DNA from: an uncultured Collinsella sp.
GTDB taxonomy: Bacteria; Actinomycetota; Coriobacteriia; Coriobacteriales; Coriobacteriaceae
Assembly (NCBI GenBank): GCA_900545605.1
Contig: UQZL01000006.1
Coordinates: 25,577-89,576, forward strand
DNA: 64,000 bases
Direction: 5' to 3'
Shown here: positions 7,931 to 16,523 of the stretch, piece after piece
Layout of the letters: each line of letters starts with the position of its first letter
Numbering within the stretch: the first letter of the stretch is position 1
Made by a program: the position numbers and the translations under genes
Notes under the pieces: model-generated
Seen by the model: only the letters and a program-made list of their open reading frames with translations
What the model was told of the DNA's origin: nothing
Databases searched by the model: none

Positions 7931-7975
7931 GTTGTTGCCAATTAACAACTCATAAGGTAGTTGTTAATTGGCAAC
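7931..7975. promoter_or_regulatory. Phage immunity operator: perfect 16-bp inverted repeat
   Basis: GTTGCCAATTAACAAC (7934-7949) and its exact reverse complement (7960-7975) are separated by 10 bp. Each arm is itself an imperfect palindrome (GTTG...CAAC), so these are probably two operator sites. A further TTGGCAA half-site lies at about 7999-8005, inside the rightward -35 box. A leftward promoter, TTGCAA-17-TACCTT read on the minus strand, would overlap the repeat. The most likely ligands are the divergent HTH proteins. Confidence 0.7.
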
Positions 7976-7998
7976 TTTGCAATAAGATTTTTTGTCTA

Positions 7999-8027
7999 TT
8001 GGCAATTTTTTTCGGATTGAGTACAAT
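7999..8027 (+). promoter_or_regulatory. Rightward repressor promoter
   Basis: TTGGCA at 7999-8004, a 17-bp spacer and TACAAT at 8022-8027 form a good sigma-70-type promoter. It drives the HTH gene whose ATG is at 8051. The -35 box contains a copy of the operator half-site, so autoregulation is likely. Confidence 0.65.
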
Positions 8028-8050
8028 TCAATCGACAGAAGGAGGGTCTC

Positions 8051-8296
8051 ATGGCATTCACCGAAACCCTAAAAGCCGTAATGGATGCAAAGAACCTAAG
8101 GTCCGTAGACATTACTTCAGACGAAATCACTGCGCCCTATTTGTCGCGTCTTTTAAAGGGAAAGGTCAAGGAGCCGACATGGCAGAAAGCCTTGGTGATT
8201 ATCAATTCGCTCGATATGACAGTTGATGAGTTCTGCGATCTCGAAGCAAAGCTAAATGCTAAGCATGATTCAACGCTTCAAGACAAGGAGGAATAA
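8051..8296 (+). CDS. Small phage repressor-like HTH protein
   Basis: An 81-residue protein with an XRE-like helix-turn-helix region: AVMDAKNLRSVDITSDEITAPYLSRLLKGKVKEPTW, followed by IINSLDMTVDEFCDLEAKL. AGAAGGAGGG precedes the ATG. It is divergent from the Cro-like gene and downstream of a strong promoter overlapping an operator half-site, as expected for the lysogenic repressor, though it lacks the C-terminal peptidase domain of CI-type repressors. It is followed 2 nt later by the next gene. Confidence 0.65.
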   Translation: MAFTETLKAVMDAKNLRSVDITSDEITAPYLSRLLKGKVKEPTWQKALVIINSLDMTVDEFCDLEAKLNAKHDSTLQDKEE

Positions 8297-8298
8297 GC

Positions 8299-8568
8299 AT
8301 GGATAACGACACGCTGCTATTTAGGGATAAAGGCGCCGGCGTCTTCAAAGAGATCTGCATCTACCCGAACCGAATTACCACGCTCAAGAAGAACACCTTC
8401 TTCGGCACGCATATGGAGGTGGTTTACCTGAATGACGTCACCGGCGTCTACAAAATTAAGGGCAAGCAGGTAATCCTGAACAACAGGCTGCGGACGGGTT
8501 ATGGCTACAGGCTGAGCAGCCATTCCCAGGCAGAGGAATTCGTCAGGGTCCTGAACTCAGTCATGTAG
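8299..8568 (+). CDS. Small phage protein with a possible PH-like fold
   Basis: An 89-residue protein (MDNDTLLFRDKGAG...). Alternating hydrophobic residues (EICIYPNRITTLKKN, MEVVYLNDVTGVYKIKGKQVIL) followed by a C-terminal helix (SHSQAEEFVRVLNSV) recall a small PH-like beta barrel plus helix. This is a fold guess, not a family assignment. CAAGGAGGAATAAGC precedes the ATG, and the gene is cotranscribed with the repressor. Confidence 0.55.
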   Translation: MDNDTLLFRDKGAGVFKEICIYPNRITTLKKNTFFGTHMEVVYLNDVTGVYKIKGKQVILNNRLRTGYGYRLSSHSQAEEFVRVLNSVM

Positions 8569-8584
8569 CGACTAGCCACAAAGA

Positions 8585-8620
8585 AGCGCCCCACCAACCC
8601 GCCAAGACCAGTGGAGCGCT
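8585..8620 (+). terminator. Hairpin between repressor unit and integrase
   Basis: AGCGCCCCAC pairs with GTGGAGCGCT (9 of 10 positions) around a loop of about 16 nt. There is no U-tract, so termination is uncertain. It lies after the PH-like gene and before the integrase. Confidence 0.35.
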
Positions 8621-8680
8621 AAACAATCCCATCCGCATTGCTAGAGTCGGCTATGCCCGACAGGAGGGACTTTTTTAATT

Positions 8681-9811
8681 ATGACACGTTCGTCATGGGG
8701 GACGAAGACCAAAATCACCAAGAACAAATGGCGCATCAGGTGGTGCGAGTGGGACGGGCTCAATCGCGTACGCAGATCTAAGACGCTCTATCCCTGCACC
8801 TCGCGTGAAGCCGACGATGAGCTGCGCCGCCTTTGGCAAATCCACCACCTGCCACCTAATGAGCGCGTTGTGCCATGTCCCACATTCGAGCAATGCTGGG
8901 ACGAATGGTATTTCCCGCAGCTGGAAAAGCAGCTTGAGACCGGCGATATGTCGCGCAGCACATTCGTCAATTACCGTAGTGCATGGAGGTCAAAGGTCTC
9001 GCCGAAATGGGCAAACGTTGCCATGAATGAAGTGCGAGTTGAAGAGTACCAGCGTTGGTTGGACAAGTTCACTGCGGCTCAGGCTCACGTCTCGCACATC
9101 ATCGTTCTCAACCTCGTCAATTGCGCAAGGCTTCATGACGTGGACGGCATTTCTTTTATCGACGCAAAATACAAAATGCCGCGCGAAAAGAAAAACACAG
9201 GCGACAGCGGGCTAGAAGTCTACACGGTAGCCGAAATTGACAGCATCCTTGAATCGTTGCGAGATAGTCGCATCGAGGGCATGGCGATTCTAATGGCTAA
9301 AGGCTCATGCCGTGTCGGCGAAGCGGCGGCGGCGGCGGTAAAAGACATTACGTTTGATGAATACAATGGTCGCACGTACGCCGTCTACGACCTTTATCAC
9401 CAGTATTCTCAGAACAACAGCTTTGAGCCGCTTAAGACGGCAGAAAGCCGCCGTGCAATCATCATTCCGCCACCATGGAGCTTGCGGCTCGCCGAGATAG
9501 CAAAGCAACGCACTGAAGACCAAGAGCCATACATCTGCGACAAAGGCACGGGAATGCCGATGGATCGCAAGAGGATTACAGATGAGTGGCTCAGCTATTA
9601 CAGGAATGGGACGATTGATTTGCGCTACCTGACCATGACCAAGTTGCGCAACTCATGGGCAACCGCGATGCTTTGGAAGTACGGCATTCCCGCCCAGATG
9701 GTGGACAAAATGATGGGGCATGCCGCAAAGAACATTCTCGGCAAACACTACGACCGCCCCGACAAAGAACTGTTCATCGAGACGGTCGATAGCGCGTATT
9801 TCGGAAATTAG
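8681..9811 (+). CDS. Phage tyrosine integrase
   Basis: A 376-residue site-specific tyrosine recombinase that would integrate and excise the prophage. An N-terminal arm-binding region is followed by a SAM-like core-binding domain (about 65-160) and a catalytic domain from about 180. Visible catalytic elements are GSCRVGEAAA (first Arg), TKLRNSWATAML (second box, with Thr-Lys-Leu-Arg in place of the commoner His-x-Leu-Arg), MMGHAAKNILGKHYDRP (the Gly-His box and the nucleophile Tyr). The AGGAGGGA ribosome site is about 12 nt before the ATG. It is the last prophage gene and its stop is 75 bp from the end of era. Confidence 0.9.
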   Translation: MTRSSWGTKTKITKNKWRIRWCEWDGLNRVRRSKTLYPCTSREADDELRRLWQIHHLPPNERVVPCPTFEQCWDEWYFPQLEKQLETGDMSRSTFVNYRSAWRSKVSPKWANVAMNEVRVEEYQRWLDKFTAAQAHVSHIIVLNLVNCARLHDVDGISFIDAKYKMPREKKNTGDSGLEVYTVAEIDSILESLRDSRIEGMAILMAKGSCRVGEAAAAAVKDITFDEYNGRTYAVYDLYHQYSQNNSFEPLKTAESRRAIIIPPPWSLRLAEIAKQRTEDQEPYICDKGTGMPMDRKRITDEWLSYYRNGTIDLRYLTMTKLRNSWATAMLWKYGIPAQMVDKMMGHAAKNILGKHYDRPDKELFIETVDSAYFGN

Positions 9812-9886
9812 TTAGGTACCCGTAAGGACAAGTTAGGACGCAAAACCTTTATGCAAGCGTTCTACCTGCGGGTTTGTTAAACTACC
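9812..9886. other. Candidate prophage attachment region at the 3' end of era
   Basis: The 75 bp between the integrase stop and the era stop contain direct repeats GTTAGG (two copies close together) and AAGGAC/TAGGAC, plausible integrase arm sites. Integrases normally lie next to their attachment site, so the core is expected here or in the last codons of era. The other end of the prophage is outside the window, so the core sequence cannot be read. Confidence 0.4.
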
Positions 9887-10957
9887 TTAGTCCTCGGCGT
9901 TATAGCCAAAGCGGCGGATTTGCGCCTCGTCATCGCGCCAGCCGGCCTTAACCTTCACGTCGAGCTCCAAAAAGACCTGAGTGCCAAAGATACGCTCAAG
10001 ATCGCGACGGGCATCGATGCCGATATGCTTAATCATCTCGCCGCCCTTGCCGATGATGATGCCCTTCTGCCCCTCGCGCTCGACGTAAATCGTGGCGTGC
10101 ACGCGCAGGACCTTCTTAGTCTGCTCGAGCGCGTCACAGATGACGCCCACGGAGTGAGGGATCTCGTCGCGGGTGCGACGCAGGACCTTCTCGCGCACAA
10201 ACTCGGCCACGAGGGTCTCGTCGGACGCGTCGGTGCCCATGTCCTCGGGGAACCAACGCGGGCCCTCGGGCAAGAAGTGAGCGACGGTCTCGATAAAAGC
10301 GTCGACGTTGAAGTTCTTGACCGACGACGTCACGATCTCGTCATCATATTCCATGAGCTCGTGGGCTGCCTTAAGCTGCTCCATGACCTGTGCGGGATCG
10401 GCCTCGTCGGCCTTCGTGAGCACCAGGACCTTTTTGGAGCGGGCATTCTTGACGCGCTCGGCGACCCAGGCGTCTCCCCTGCCAATCGGCTTGGTGGCGT
10501 CAATCAAAAACGCGACAACATCGACATCGTTCAGTTCAAACAACGCGCTCTTGTTGAGCTCGGAGCCCAGGCCGTCCTTAGGCTTGTGAATACCCGGCGT
10601 ATCAACGAAGACCAGCTGGTAACCGGAGCGGTTGACCACGGCGCGCATACGGCGGCGGGTCGTCTGAGCCACCGGAGAGGTAATAGCAACCTTCTTGCCG
10701 TAACAGGCGTTGAGCAGCGTGGACTTGCCGGCATTAGGGCGACCGACCAGGGCCACAAAGCCGCTGCGGAAACCGGGTTCCACGTCACCAAAGCCCGCGA
10801 GGGTCTCGCCCTCGTCGCACAGGGCATCGAGTTCCTCGTCGCTCATACCCTCAAACGGGTCGAACTCCTCGACCTCGTCAAACGAATCGGCACCTTCAGC
10901 CTCGTCCAGGACTTCGTCATCCAAAACCTCATCGGTAGGCTGCATATTGTCGGACAT
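9887..10957 (-). CDS. era: GTPase Era, with an acidic N-terminal extension
   Basis: Essential GTPase for 30S subunit assembly that binds the 3' end of 16S rRNA. G1 is GRPNAGKST, G3 is DTPGIHKP, G4 is TKAD, and the C-terminal KH domain carries GKGGEMIKHIGIDARRDLE. Length is 356 residues against about 300 for typical Era, because about 60 very acidic residues precede the G domain (EVLDDEVLDEAEGAD and onward). The start at ATG 10957 has AAAGGG upstream. The gene lies last in the dgkA-ybeY-phoH unit, its usual bacterial neighbourhood. Confidence 0.95.
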   Translation of the reverse strand: MSDNMQPTDEVLDDEVLDEAEGADSFDEVEEFDPFEGMSDEELDALCDEGETLAGFGDVEPGFRSGFVALVGRPNAGKSTLLNACYGKKVAITSPVAQTTRRRMRAVVNRSGYQLVFVDTPGIHKPKDGLGSELNKSALFELNDVDVVAFLIDATKPIGRGDAWVAERVKNARSKKVLVLTKADEADPAQVMEQLKAAHELMEYDDEIVTSSVKNFNVDAFIETVAHFLPEGPRWFPEDMGTDASDETLVAEFVREKVLRRTRDEIPHSVGVICDALEQTKKVLRVHATIYVEREGQKGIIIGKGGEMIKHIGIDARRDLERIFGTQVFLELDVKVKAGWRDDEAQIRRFGYNAED

Positions 10958-10969
10958 GGGAATCCCTTT

Positions 10970-11347
10970 CTAAATAAAGTCGAGCGCGTGGGCAAAGACA
11001 AGCAAGCCCACGATCGCGGCGGTAATGGAAAGAACGTATACAGACGCAGCGGCAATATCTTTCGCGCGCTTGGCCAGCGGATGCAGCTCCTGGGTCGCCA
11101 GGTCGACAATCGCCTCCATGGCGGTATTGCACAGCTCGCCGTGAATCACCAGGCCGCAGCAGATGATGACCGTAGCCCACTCGGCAATATCGAGCCCCAC
11201 GATGCAGCCGGCAATGACGGTGCACACGCCCGCCACGAGCATGACCTTGATATTGCGCTCGGTCTTGACGGCGGTGACGAAGCCCTCCATAGCGTATGAG
11301 AACGACTTTAAAAAGGACGGATGGTCCTTGTTCGATCCGGGAATCAT
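10970..11347 (-). CDS. dgkA: Diacylglycerol/undecaprenol kinase
   Basis: Integral membrane kinase of 125 residues that phosphorylates diacylglycerol or, as in other Gram-positives, undecaprenol to recycle the carrier lipid. The family signature is clear: ELCNTAMEAIVDL followed by HPLAKRAKDIAAASV, with three hydrophobic helices around it. AGGAGCCGTCT precedes the ATG. It sits between ybeY and era, a common arrangement. Confidence 0.93.
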   Translation of the reverse strand: MIPGSNKDHPSFLKSFSYAMEGFVTAVKTERNIKVMLVAGVCTVIAGCIVGLDIAEWATVIICCGLVIHGELCNTAMEAIVDLATQELHPLAKRAKDIAAASVYVLSITAAIVGLLVFAHALDFI

Positions 11348-11356
11348 AGACGGCTC

Positions 11357-11866
11357 CTAGTCGTGGGCATGATTGGTTATGGGGCCGACGTGGACCAGCT
11401 TGGGGTCCTCGCCGCGCTCGAGCGCCAGGTCGCTCAGAATGGCATCCTCACGTGCCTCCATGACCTCGGCCTCGTCGTCCTCGATGTGGTCATAGCCCAG
11501 CAGGTGCAGCATTCCGTGCACGAGCATCAGTCGGCACTCATCGGCGGGACTGTTGCCAAAGCCGGGGGCCTGGCGGGCAATAACCTGCGGGGCCAGGATA
11601 ATATCGCCGAGCTCAAGCGTCTCGTCGGCGGGAATGTCCTCGTCAAAGGCCGAGTCGCATTCAAACGAGAGCACGTCGGTGGTGCGATCGATGCCGCGCC
11701 ACTCGTGGTTGAGCTCGTGCATCTCGTCTTCATCGACATACGAAAGGGAAATCTCAACCTCACGCTCAACACCCTCGGCGGCAAGCACAACTCCGCAGAT
11801 GTGCTCCACCTCCTGGGCATCGAGCAGCGTATCGAGCTCGGCATCGTTGCTGATCAATACACTCAA
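11357..11866 (-). CDS. ybeY: Endoribonuclease YbeY (rRNA maturation factor)
   Basis: A 169-residue metalloendoribonuclease for 16S rRNA 3' maturation and ribosome quality control. The zinc site is the classic HGMLHLLGYDH near residue 120. The start is TTG at 11866, which overlaps the phoH stop as TTGA and has AAAGGAG upstream. Confidence 0.95.
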   Translation of the reverse strand: MSVLISNDAELDTLLDAQEVEHICGVVLAAEGVEREVEISLSYVDEDEMHELNHEWRGIDRTTDVLSFECDSAFDEDIPADETLELGDIILAPQVIARQAPGFGNSPADECRLMLVHGMLHLLGYDHIEDDEAEVMEAREDAILSDLALERGEDPKLVHVGPITNHAHD

Positions 11867-12849
11867 CGGGACTCCTTTCGATCGTGTGCGCGCTGCTCAC
11901 GCGCATCGTCGTATGCATCATAGGCCTCAACGATACGGCCCACCAGGGCATGGCGAACCACATCGGCACGCTCCAGGTGAGAAAACGTCACATCGTCGAC
12001 GCGACCCAAAATCCTTTCGACATCGGCAAGACCGCCGCGGCGACCCACCAGGTCACGCTGGCTCAGGTCGCCGGTAATCACGAACTTGGAATTAAAACCC
12101 AGACGCGTCAGGAACATCTTCATCTGCTCAGGCGTTGTGTTTTGTGCCTCATCGAGCACCACAAAGGCATCACTCAGCGTTCGACCGCGCATGTAGGCGA
12201 GCGGGGCGATCTCGATCACGCCACGCTCCATAAGCTCATCGGTGCGCTCGCGATCCATCATGTCAAAGAGGGCATCATAGAGCGGGCGCATATACGGGTC
12301 GATCTTTTCCTCGAGGGTGCCGGGCAAAAAGCCCAGGTTCTCCCCCGCCTCGACAACCGGGCGCGTCAGGATCAGGCGGCCTACCTCATGGCGCTTGAGC
12401 GCGGCGACGGCGAGCGCCATGGCCAGATAGGTTTTACCGGTACCGGCGGGACCGAGGCCAAACGTGATGGTAGAAGAGCGGATGGCATCCACATAGCGCT
12501 TTTGGCCGAGCGTCTTGGGGCGGATGACGCGACCGCGATACGACAGCAGCACGTCATCGCGCAGCGACGAGGCATTATGCTCGCCGTCGCGCAGAACGGC
12601 CAGACAACGCGAGACGTCTTCGGCAGAAAGCGTGCGCCCGGCAGCAGCCTCACGAAAGGCATGCTCGAAAAAACGCGCGACCAGCTCAACCTCGTCCGGA
12701 TCGCCGCTCACGGCAACGCTGTCACCGCGGGCAACCACATGGGCGCGCACCAAGTTCTCGAGTGCACGAAGGGCGCCATCGCCGGCGCCCAAAACGCGCG
12801 AGGGGTCGATACCCTCGGGAACGGTAAGTCTAATCTTCGAGGCTTCCAT
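11863..12849 (-). CDS. phoH: PhoH-family ATPase
   Basis: A 328-residue PhoH/YbeZ-type P-loop ATPase, thought to act with YbeY in rRNA processing. Walker A is LGPAGTGKTYLA and Walker B-like FVVLDEAQNTTPEQM follows, then the family motif TRLGFNSKFVITGDLSQRDL. The open frame continues to 12954, but GGGAGG before ATG 12849 (MEASKIRLTVPEG) sets the start. The N-terminus overlaps mtaB by 20 nt. Confidence 0.95.
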   Translation of the reverse strand: MEASKIRLTVPEGIDPSRVLGAGDGALRALENLVRAHVVARGDSVAVSGDPDEVELVARFFEHAFREAAAGRTLSAEDVSRCLAVLRDGEHNASSLRDDVLLSYRGRVIRPKTLGQKRYVDAIRSSTITFGLGPAGTGKTYLAMALAVAALKRHEVGRLILTRPVVEAGENLGFLPGTLEEKIDPYMRPLYDALFDMMDRERTDELMERGVIEIAPLAYMRGRTLSDAFVVLDEAQNTTPEQMKMFLTRLGFNSKFVITGDLSQRDLVGRRGGLADVERILGRVDDVTFSHLERADVVRHALVGRIVEAYDAYDDAREQRAHDRKESR

Positions 12850-14122
12850 GAACCTCCCTGCGTGCATGGACCAAGCCGGAATCATCGACTCCGATGATAG
12901 CAACATCGAGCAGGCACGGGGCTGTGAGTCCACAGGTATCATCAAGACGGGCATGATGGAACGAGCCGAGCGTCAGGTTGTCGCCATACTCGAGCACCGC
13001 ACGCTCGACCGTGCCCACGCGGCGGCGGGCATCGGCGATCGCAAGCTCCTGTGCGGCGGCGCGCATGCGACGGCTGCGCTCGGCCATGACCTCAGGGGGT
13101 ACCTGGTCGGGCATGTCGGCGGCGAGGGTGCCGGGGCGCTTGCTGTAGCGGAACACGTGCATGCGCGAAAAGCCCACGCGACGGCACAGCGCCAGCGACT
13201 GCTCGAACTCCTCGTCCGTCTCGCCAGGAAAACCGACGATAACGTCGCACGAAAGTGCGGCCTGTGGCAGGTTAGCGCGAATCATGCGCACCGTATCCTC
13301 AAAGGCCTCAGCGCTATAGGGACGACCCATGCGATGCAGCGTCGCCGTGCAGCCAGACTGCACGGGCAGGTGCAAAAACGGCGCGATACGCTTCGGATAG
13401 CGAGCCATCACCTTGAGCAAGCGCTCAGAAATATCCATGGGTTCCACCGAGGAGATGCGCACGTGGGCGATCTCGGTGCGCTCCATGATGGCCTGGAGCA
13501 GCTCATCGATCTCGACATGTTCGTCGGTCGCGCTCTTGCCGTCATAGGCACCCAGGTTCACGCCGGTCAGCACGACCTCGGGCACGCCGGCCTCCTGGGC
13601 TTCACGCACCTGTTCGAGCACGGACTCGACGGGCACGGAACGCTCGGGGCCGCGGGCCTTCCACACGATGCAATAGGTGCAGCGGTGGTTGCAGCCGTCC
13701 TGAATCTTTACGCCCAGCCGCGAACGACCGAGCGCATCAACCACGTCGCCATCGCTGCAGGCGGGCACGCTATCGGATTCGACACCTAGCACCTCGCAGA
13801 CGCGCTCGGCGACGTCTATCTTGGACGGTTCGGCGATCACGCGATCGGAGAGCTCCAGCAGCTCCTCGGGATGCAGGTTGACGACGCAGCCGGTTACGAC
13901 CACGTAAGGCTCGCCGGGATAGGCCAGGGCGTGACGGACGGCCTTGCGGGTCTTGGCCTCGGCCTCCCCCGTCACGGCACAGGTATTGATAACGATCAGT
14001 TCGGCGTCCCGGGGCTCCACCATCGCAAAGCCCAGGCGCATAAGATCGGCAGTGATACGGTCGGACTCAACCCGGTTGACACGACAACCGAGGTTGACGA
14101 CGGAAATATGGGGTGCGAGCAC
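12830..14122 (-). CDS. mtaB: tRNA t6A37 methylthiotransferase MtaB
   Basis: Radical SAM enzyme of 430 residues that converts t6A at position 37 of tRNA to ms2t6A. An N-terminal UPF0004 domain with the first cluster Cys residues (NLGCRVNRVESD, NTCAVTGEAE) is followed by the radical SAM cluster CNHRCTYC near residue 143 and a C-terminal TRAM-like domain. GTG start after GGAGCCC. It lies directly downstream of dnaJ, a frequent arrangement. Confidence 0.92.
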   Translation of the reverse strand: MLAPHISVVNLGCRVNRVESDRITADLMRLGFAMVEPRDAELIVINTCAVTGEAEAKTRKAVRHALAYPGEPYVVVTGCVVNLHPEELLELSDRVIAEPSKIDVAERVCEVLGVESDSVPACSDGDVVDALGRSRLGVKIQDGCNHRCTYCIVWKARGPERSVPVESVLEQVREAQEAGVPEVVLTGVNLGAYDGKSATDEHVEIDELLQAIMERTEIAHVRISSVEPMDISERLLKVMARYPKRIAPFLHLPVQSGCTATLHRMGRPYSAEAFEDTVRMIRANLPQAALSCDVIVGFPGETDEEFEQSLALCRRVGFSRMHVFRYSKRPGTLAADMPDQVPPEVMAERSRRMRAAAQELAIADARRRVGTVERAVLEYGDNLTLGSFHHARLDDTCGLTAPCLLDVAIIGVDDSGLVHARREVHGSLED

Positions 14123-14131
14123 ACGGGCTCC

Positions 14132-15280
14132 TTAATCGAGGATGTCGTCGAGGGCACTCTTGATACGGTCGGTCACCGACTTCTTACCGGATGCGACGTC
14201 ATCGCCCATCTCGTCGGCAAAGGCGCGAAGCAGCTCGCGCTGCTTGTTGGAGAGATTGGTGGGAACGACCACGCGCAGCTGCACAATCAGACGACCGCGC
14301 GAGCCGCCACCGCCGATACGCGGCATGCCGTAGTTATTGACGCTCACGGTGTCACCGTACTGTGTGCCGGCGGGGACACACACCTTGACGACCTCGTCAG
14401 GCATAATGCCCTCGACCTCAATCTCGCAACCGAGCGCGGCCTGCGCAATCGAGATATCGCTCACCAGATAGAGGTCATCGCCATTACGCTTAAAACGCTC
14501 GGGGTCGGCGACACGCACGTTGACGATCAGGTCGCCCGACGGCTCGCCACGAAGGCCGGCCTCGCCAAAACCACTCACGCGCAGCTGACGACCGGTCGAA
14601 ACACCAGCGGGAATATCGATGTCAATCTTTTCGTGAGAAGGCGTGCGGCCCTGGCCATCACAGGTCTCGCAGGGATGATCGATGACCGTGCCTTCGCCGT
14701 GGCAGTCGGGACAGGGCGAAGAGGACTGAACCTGGCCCAGGAAAGAACGCTGGACCGTCGTCACATAGCCTGTGCCGTGGCAGCGGCTGCACTGCTTTTC
14801 CTGTGCACCCTCGGCCTTACCGGTGCCGTTGCAATCCTCGCAGGGAGCAAGGCGATCATAGCTGATCGTCTTTTTACAACCGAGCGCCGCCTCCTCGAGC
14901 GTCACCGAAAGCGAGATGGCCATGTCACGTCCGCGACGACGCTCACGACGGCTACGGGCGCCACCACCGGCGCCACCGCCAAAGAACGACGAGAACAGGT
15001 CGTCCATGCCCATGCCGCCAAAGATATCGTTGATGTCGACATAGCCAGAGCCACCGGGGCCGTCCGCGGTGCCGTAACGGTCGTAGTTAGCACGCTTCTG
15101 CTCATCGGAAAGAACGGAATAGGCCTCGTTGAGCTCTTTGAACTTGGCCTCGGCCTCGGGGTCGTCCGAAACATCCGGGTGTACCGTACGGGCTTTCTTT
15201 AGAAACGCGCGTTTAATCGTCCGCGCGTCGGCATCCTTGTCAACGCCAAGTACCTCGTAGTAATCCCTATTTTCCGACAC
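14132..15280 (-). CDS. dnaJ: Chaperone DnaJ
   Basis: Type I J-protein that delivers substrates to DnaK and stimulates its ATPase. Domains are a J domain with HPD (TVHPDVSD), a Gly-rich linker with several GGG runs, a zinc domain with four CxxCxGxG repeats (CEDCNGTG, CSRCHGTG, CPDCHGEG, CETCDGQG) and complete C-terminal domains. The GTG at 15280 (VSENRDYYEVLG) has GGAAGGA upstream and gives 382 residues, the usual length; the frame extends to 15346 without another ribosome site. Confidence 0.95.
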   Translation of the reverse strand: MSENRDYYEVLGVDKDADARTIKRAFLKKARTVHPDVSDDPEAEAKFKELNEAYSVLSDEQKRANYDRYGTADGPGGSGYVDINDIFGGMGMDDLFSSFFGGGAGGGARSRRERRRGRDMAISLSVTLEEAALGCKKTISYDRLAPCEDCNGTGKAEGAQEKQCSRCHGTGYVTTVQRSFLGQVQSSSPCPDCHGEGTVIDHPCETCDGQGRTPSHEKIDIDIPAGVSTGRQLRVSGFGEAGLRGEPSGDLIVNVRVADPERFKRNGDDLYLVSDISIAQAALGCEIEVEGIMPDEVVKVCVPAGTQYGDTVSVNNYGMPRIGGGGSRGRLIVQLRVVVPTNLSNKQRELLRAFADEMGDDVASGKKSVTDRIKSALDDILD

Positions 15281-15361
15281 GACCGAATCCTTCCAACTTT
15301 CATTATTGTCACAGTGCGTCCTATACCCAAGCTGGGCCGGGCGCAAACAGAGGGTTTGATG

Positions 15362-16465
15362 TTATTGCATTCCGTACGGCGAAAGCACGGCCCGCTGCGA
15401 GCAGCTCGCGAACCAAACCGACACGAGCGCGAACATAAAACCGTTGGCAAATCCATTGGCAAACTGCATCGCGCCGCGTTTCCACCACAGCAGACTGCGA
15501 TGAAGCACGCCGTCCGACAGCACCATGAACAAGCCCATGGCAAACGGAATGAAGCACATCATGGCGAAGGCGGAGAACACGCCCGAGATGGCCGACAGCA
15601 CCAAAAACGGAGCGATAATGCCCATGAGGTAGAAGCCGGTGCGAGCCTTACCCTCCAGGCGCTCGGCCTCGACGTGCGCACGACCGACCAGATCGCCGCC
15701 CGAAGCGCCGTTCGTGCCGGCGTGACCCATGTTGGGGATGCGCACCTCGTCGCCATCATGCGTGCCGGCGGGAAACTCAATCGTCTGTTCGGAGGTCACA
15801 CGGACACGGCCGCTGCCACTGCAATCGGGGCAGGGGTCGGCAACGACCTTGCCGGAACCGCCGCACTCAGGACAAACCGTCTGGAACGTGCCCGCACCAA
15901 ACAGGAAGGACAGGTCGACATCGATATGGCCGCGACCACCGCAGCTCGGGCAGGTATGGGCGTGATCGGATGATACAGAACCCGAGCCGCCGCAGTGACC
16001 ACAGGTATCGAAGCGCGTGTAGCGCACGGTCTTGCGGGCGCCCTCCTTGGCCTCTTTGGCGTCGAGCTTGATATCGACGACCACGTTGGCGCCGTTCTCG
16101 GGATTATAGGCAGCCTGGCCGCGACGGGGCTGGCCCCAGGCGCCCCCAAAGGGGAAACCGCCCTCAAAGGGATTGCCATAGCCCGCGCTGCCGGCATAGC
16201 CGCCGCCATAGGGCGAAGCCGTCGGCGCACCGGCAAAGGGATTGCCCGAGCGCATGGCGTCATAGCGAGCACGCTTCTGCTCGTCCGAAAGCACGGCGTA
16301 GGCTTCGGAAACCTCTTTGAACTTTTCCTCGGCATCTGGCTCTTTATTGACGTCCGGATGGAGCTTGCGGGCCTTTTGTTGGAAGGCCTTTTGAATATCA
16401 CGCGAGGTGGCGTCCTTGGAGACGCCCAAAATCTCGTAGTAATCTTTTTCGTTCATCGTCGCCAT
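15362..16465 (-). CDS. DnaJ-like protein ending in membrane helices
   Basis: A 367-residue second J-protein. It has a J domain with HPD (KLHPDVNK), a Gly/Tyr/Phe-rich linker and a zinc domain (CGHCGGSG, CPSCGGRG, CPECGGSG, CPDCSGSG). After CTD-I-like sequence (EFPAGTHDGDEVRIPNMGH) the usual CTD-II and dimerisation domain are absent; instead three hydrophobic segments follow (FYLMGIIAPFLVLSAI, FAMMCFIPFAMGLFMVL, FANGFMFALVSVWFA). This suggests a membrane-attached co-chaperone. ATG 16465 is preceded by AGGAGG. It is upstream of, and cotranscribed with, dnaJ. Confidence 0.85.
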   Translation of the reverse strand: MATMNEKDYYEILGVSKDATSRDIQKAFQQKARKLHPDVNKEPDAEEKFKEVSEAYAVLSDEQKRARYDAMRSGNPFAGAPTASPYGGGYAGSAGYGNPFEGGFPFGGAWGQPRRGQAAYNPENGANVVVDIKLDAKEAKEGARKTVRYTRFDTCGHCGGSGSVSSDHAHTCPSCGGRGHIDVDLSFLFGAGTFQTVCPECGGSGKVVADPCPDCSGSGRVRVTSEQTIEFPAGTHDGDEVRIPNMGHAGTNGASGGDLVGRAHVEAERLEGKARTGFYLMGIIAPFLVLSAISGVFSAFAMMCFIPFAMGLFMVLSDGVLHRSLLWWKRGAMQFANGFANGFMFALVSVWFASCSQRAVLSPYGMQ

Positions 16466-16523
16466 GCGCGGCAACCTCCTGCTCACAGCAGCGTATATAT
16501 TGCGGTAATTCTACCCGAGCGGC

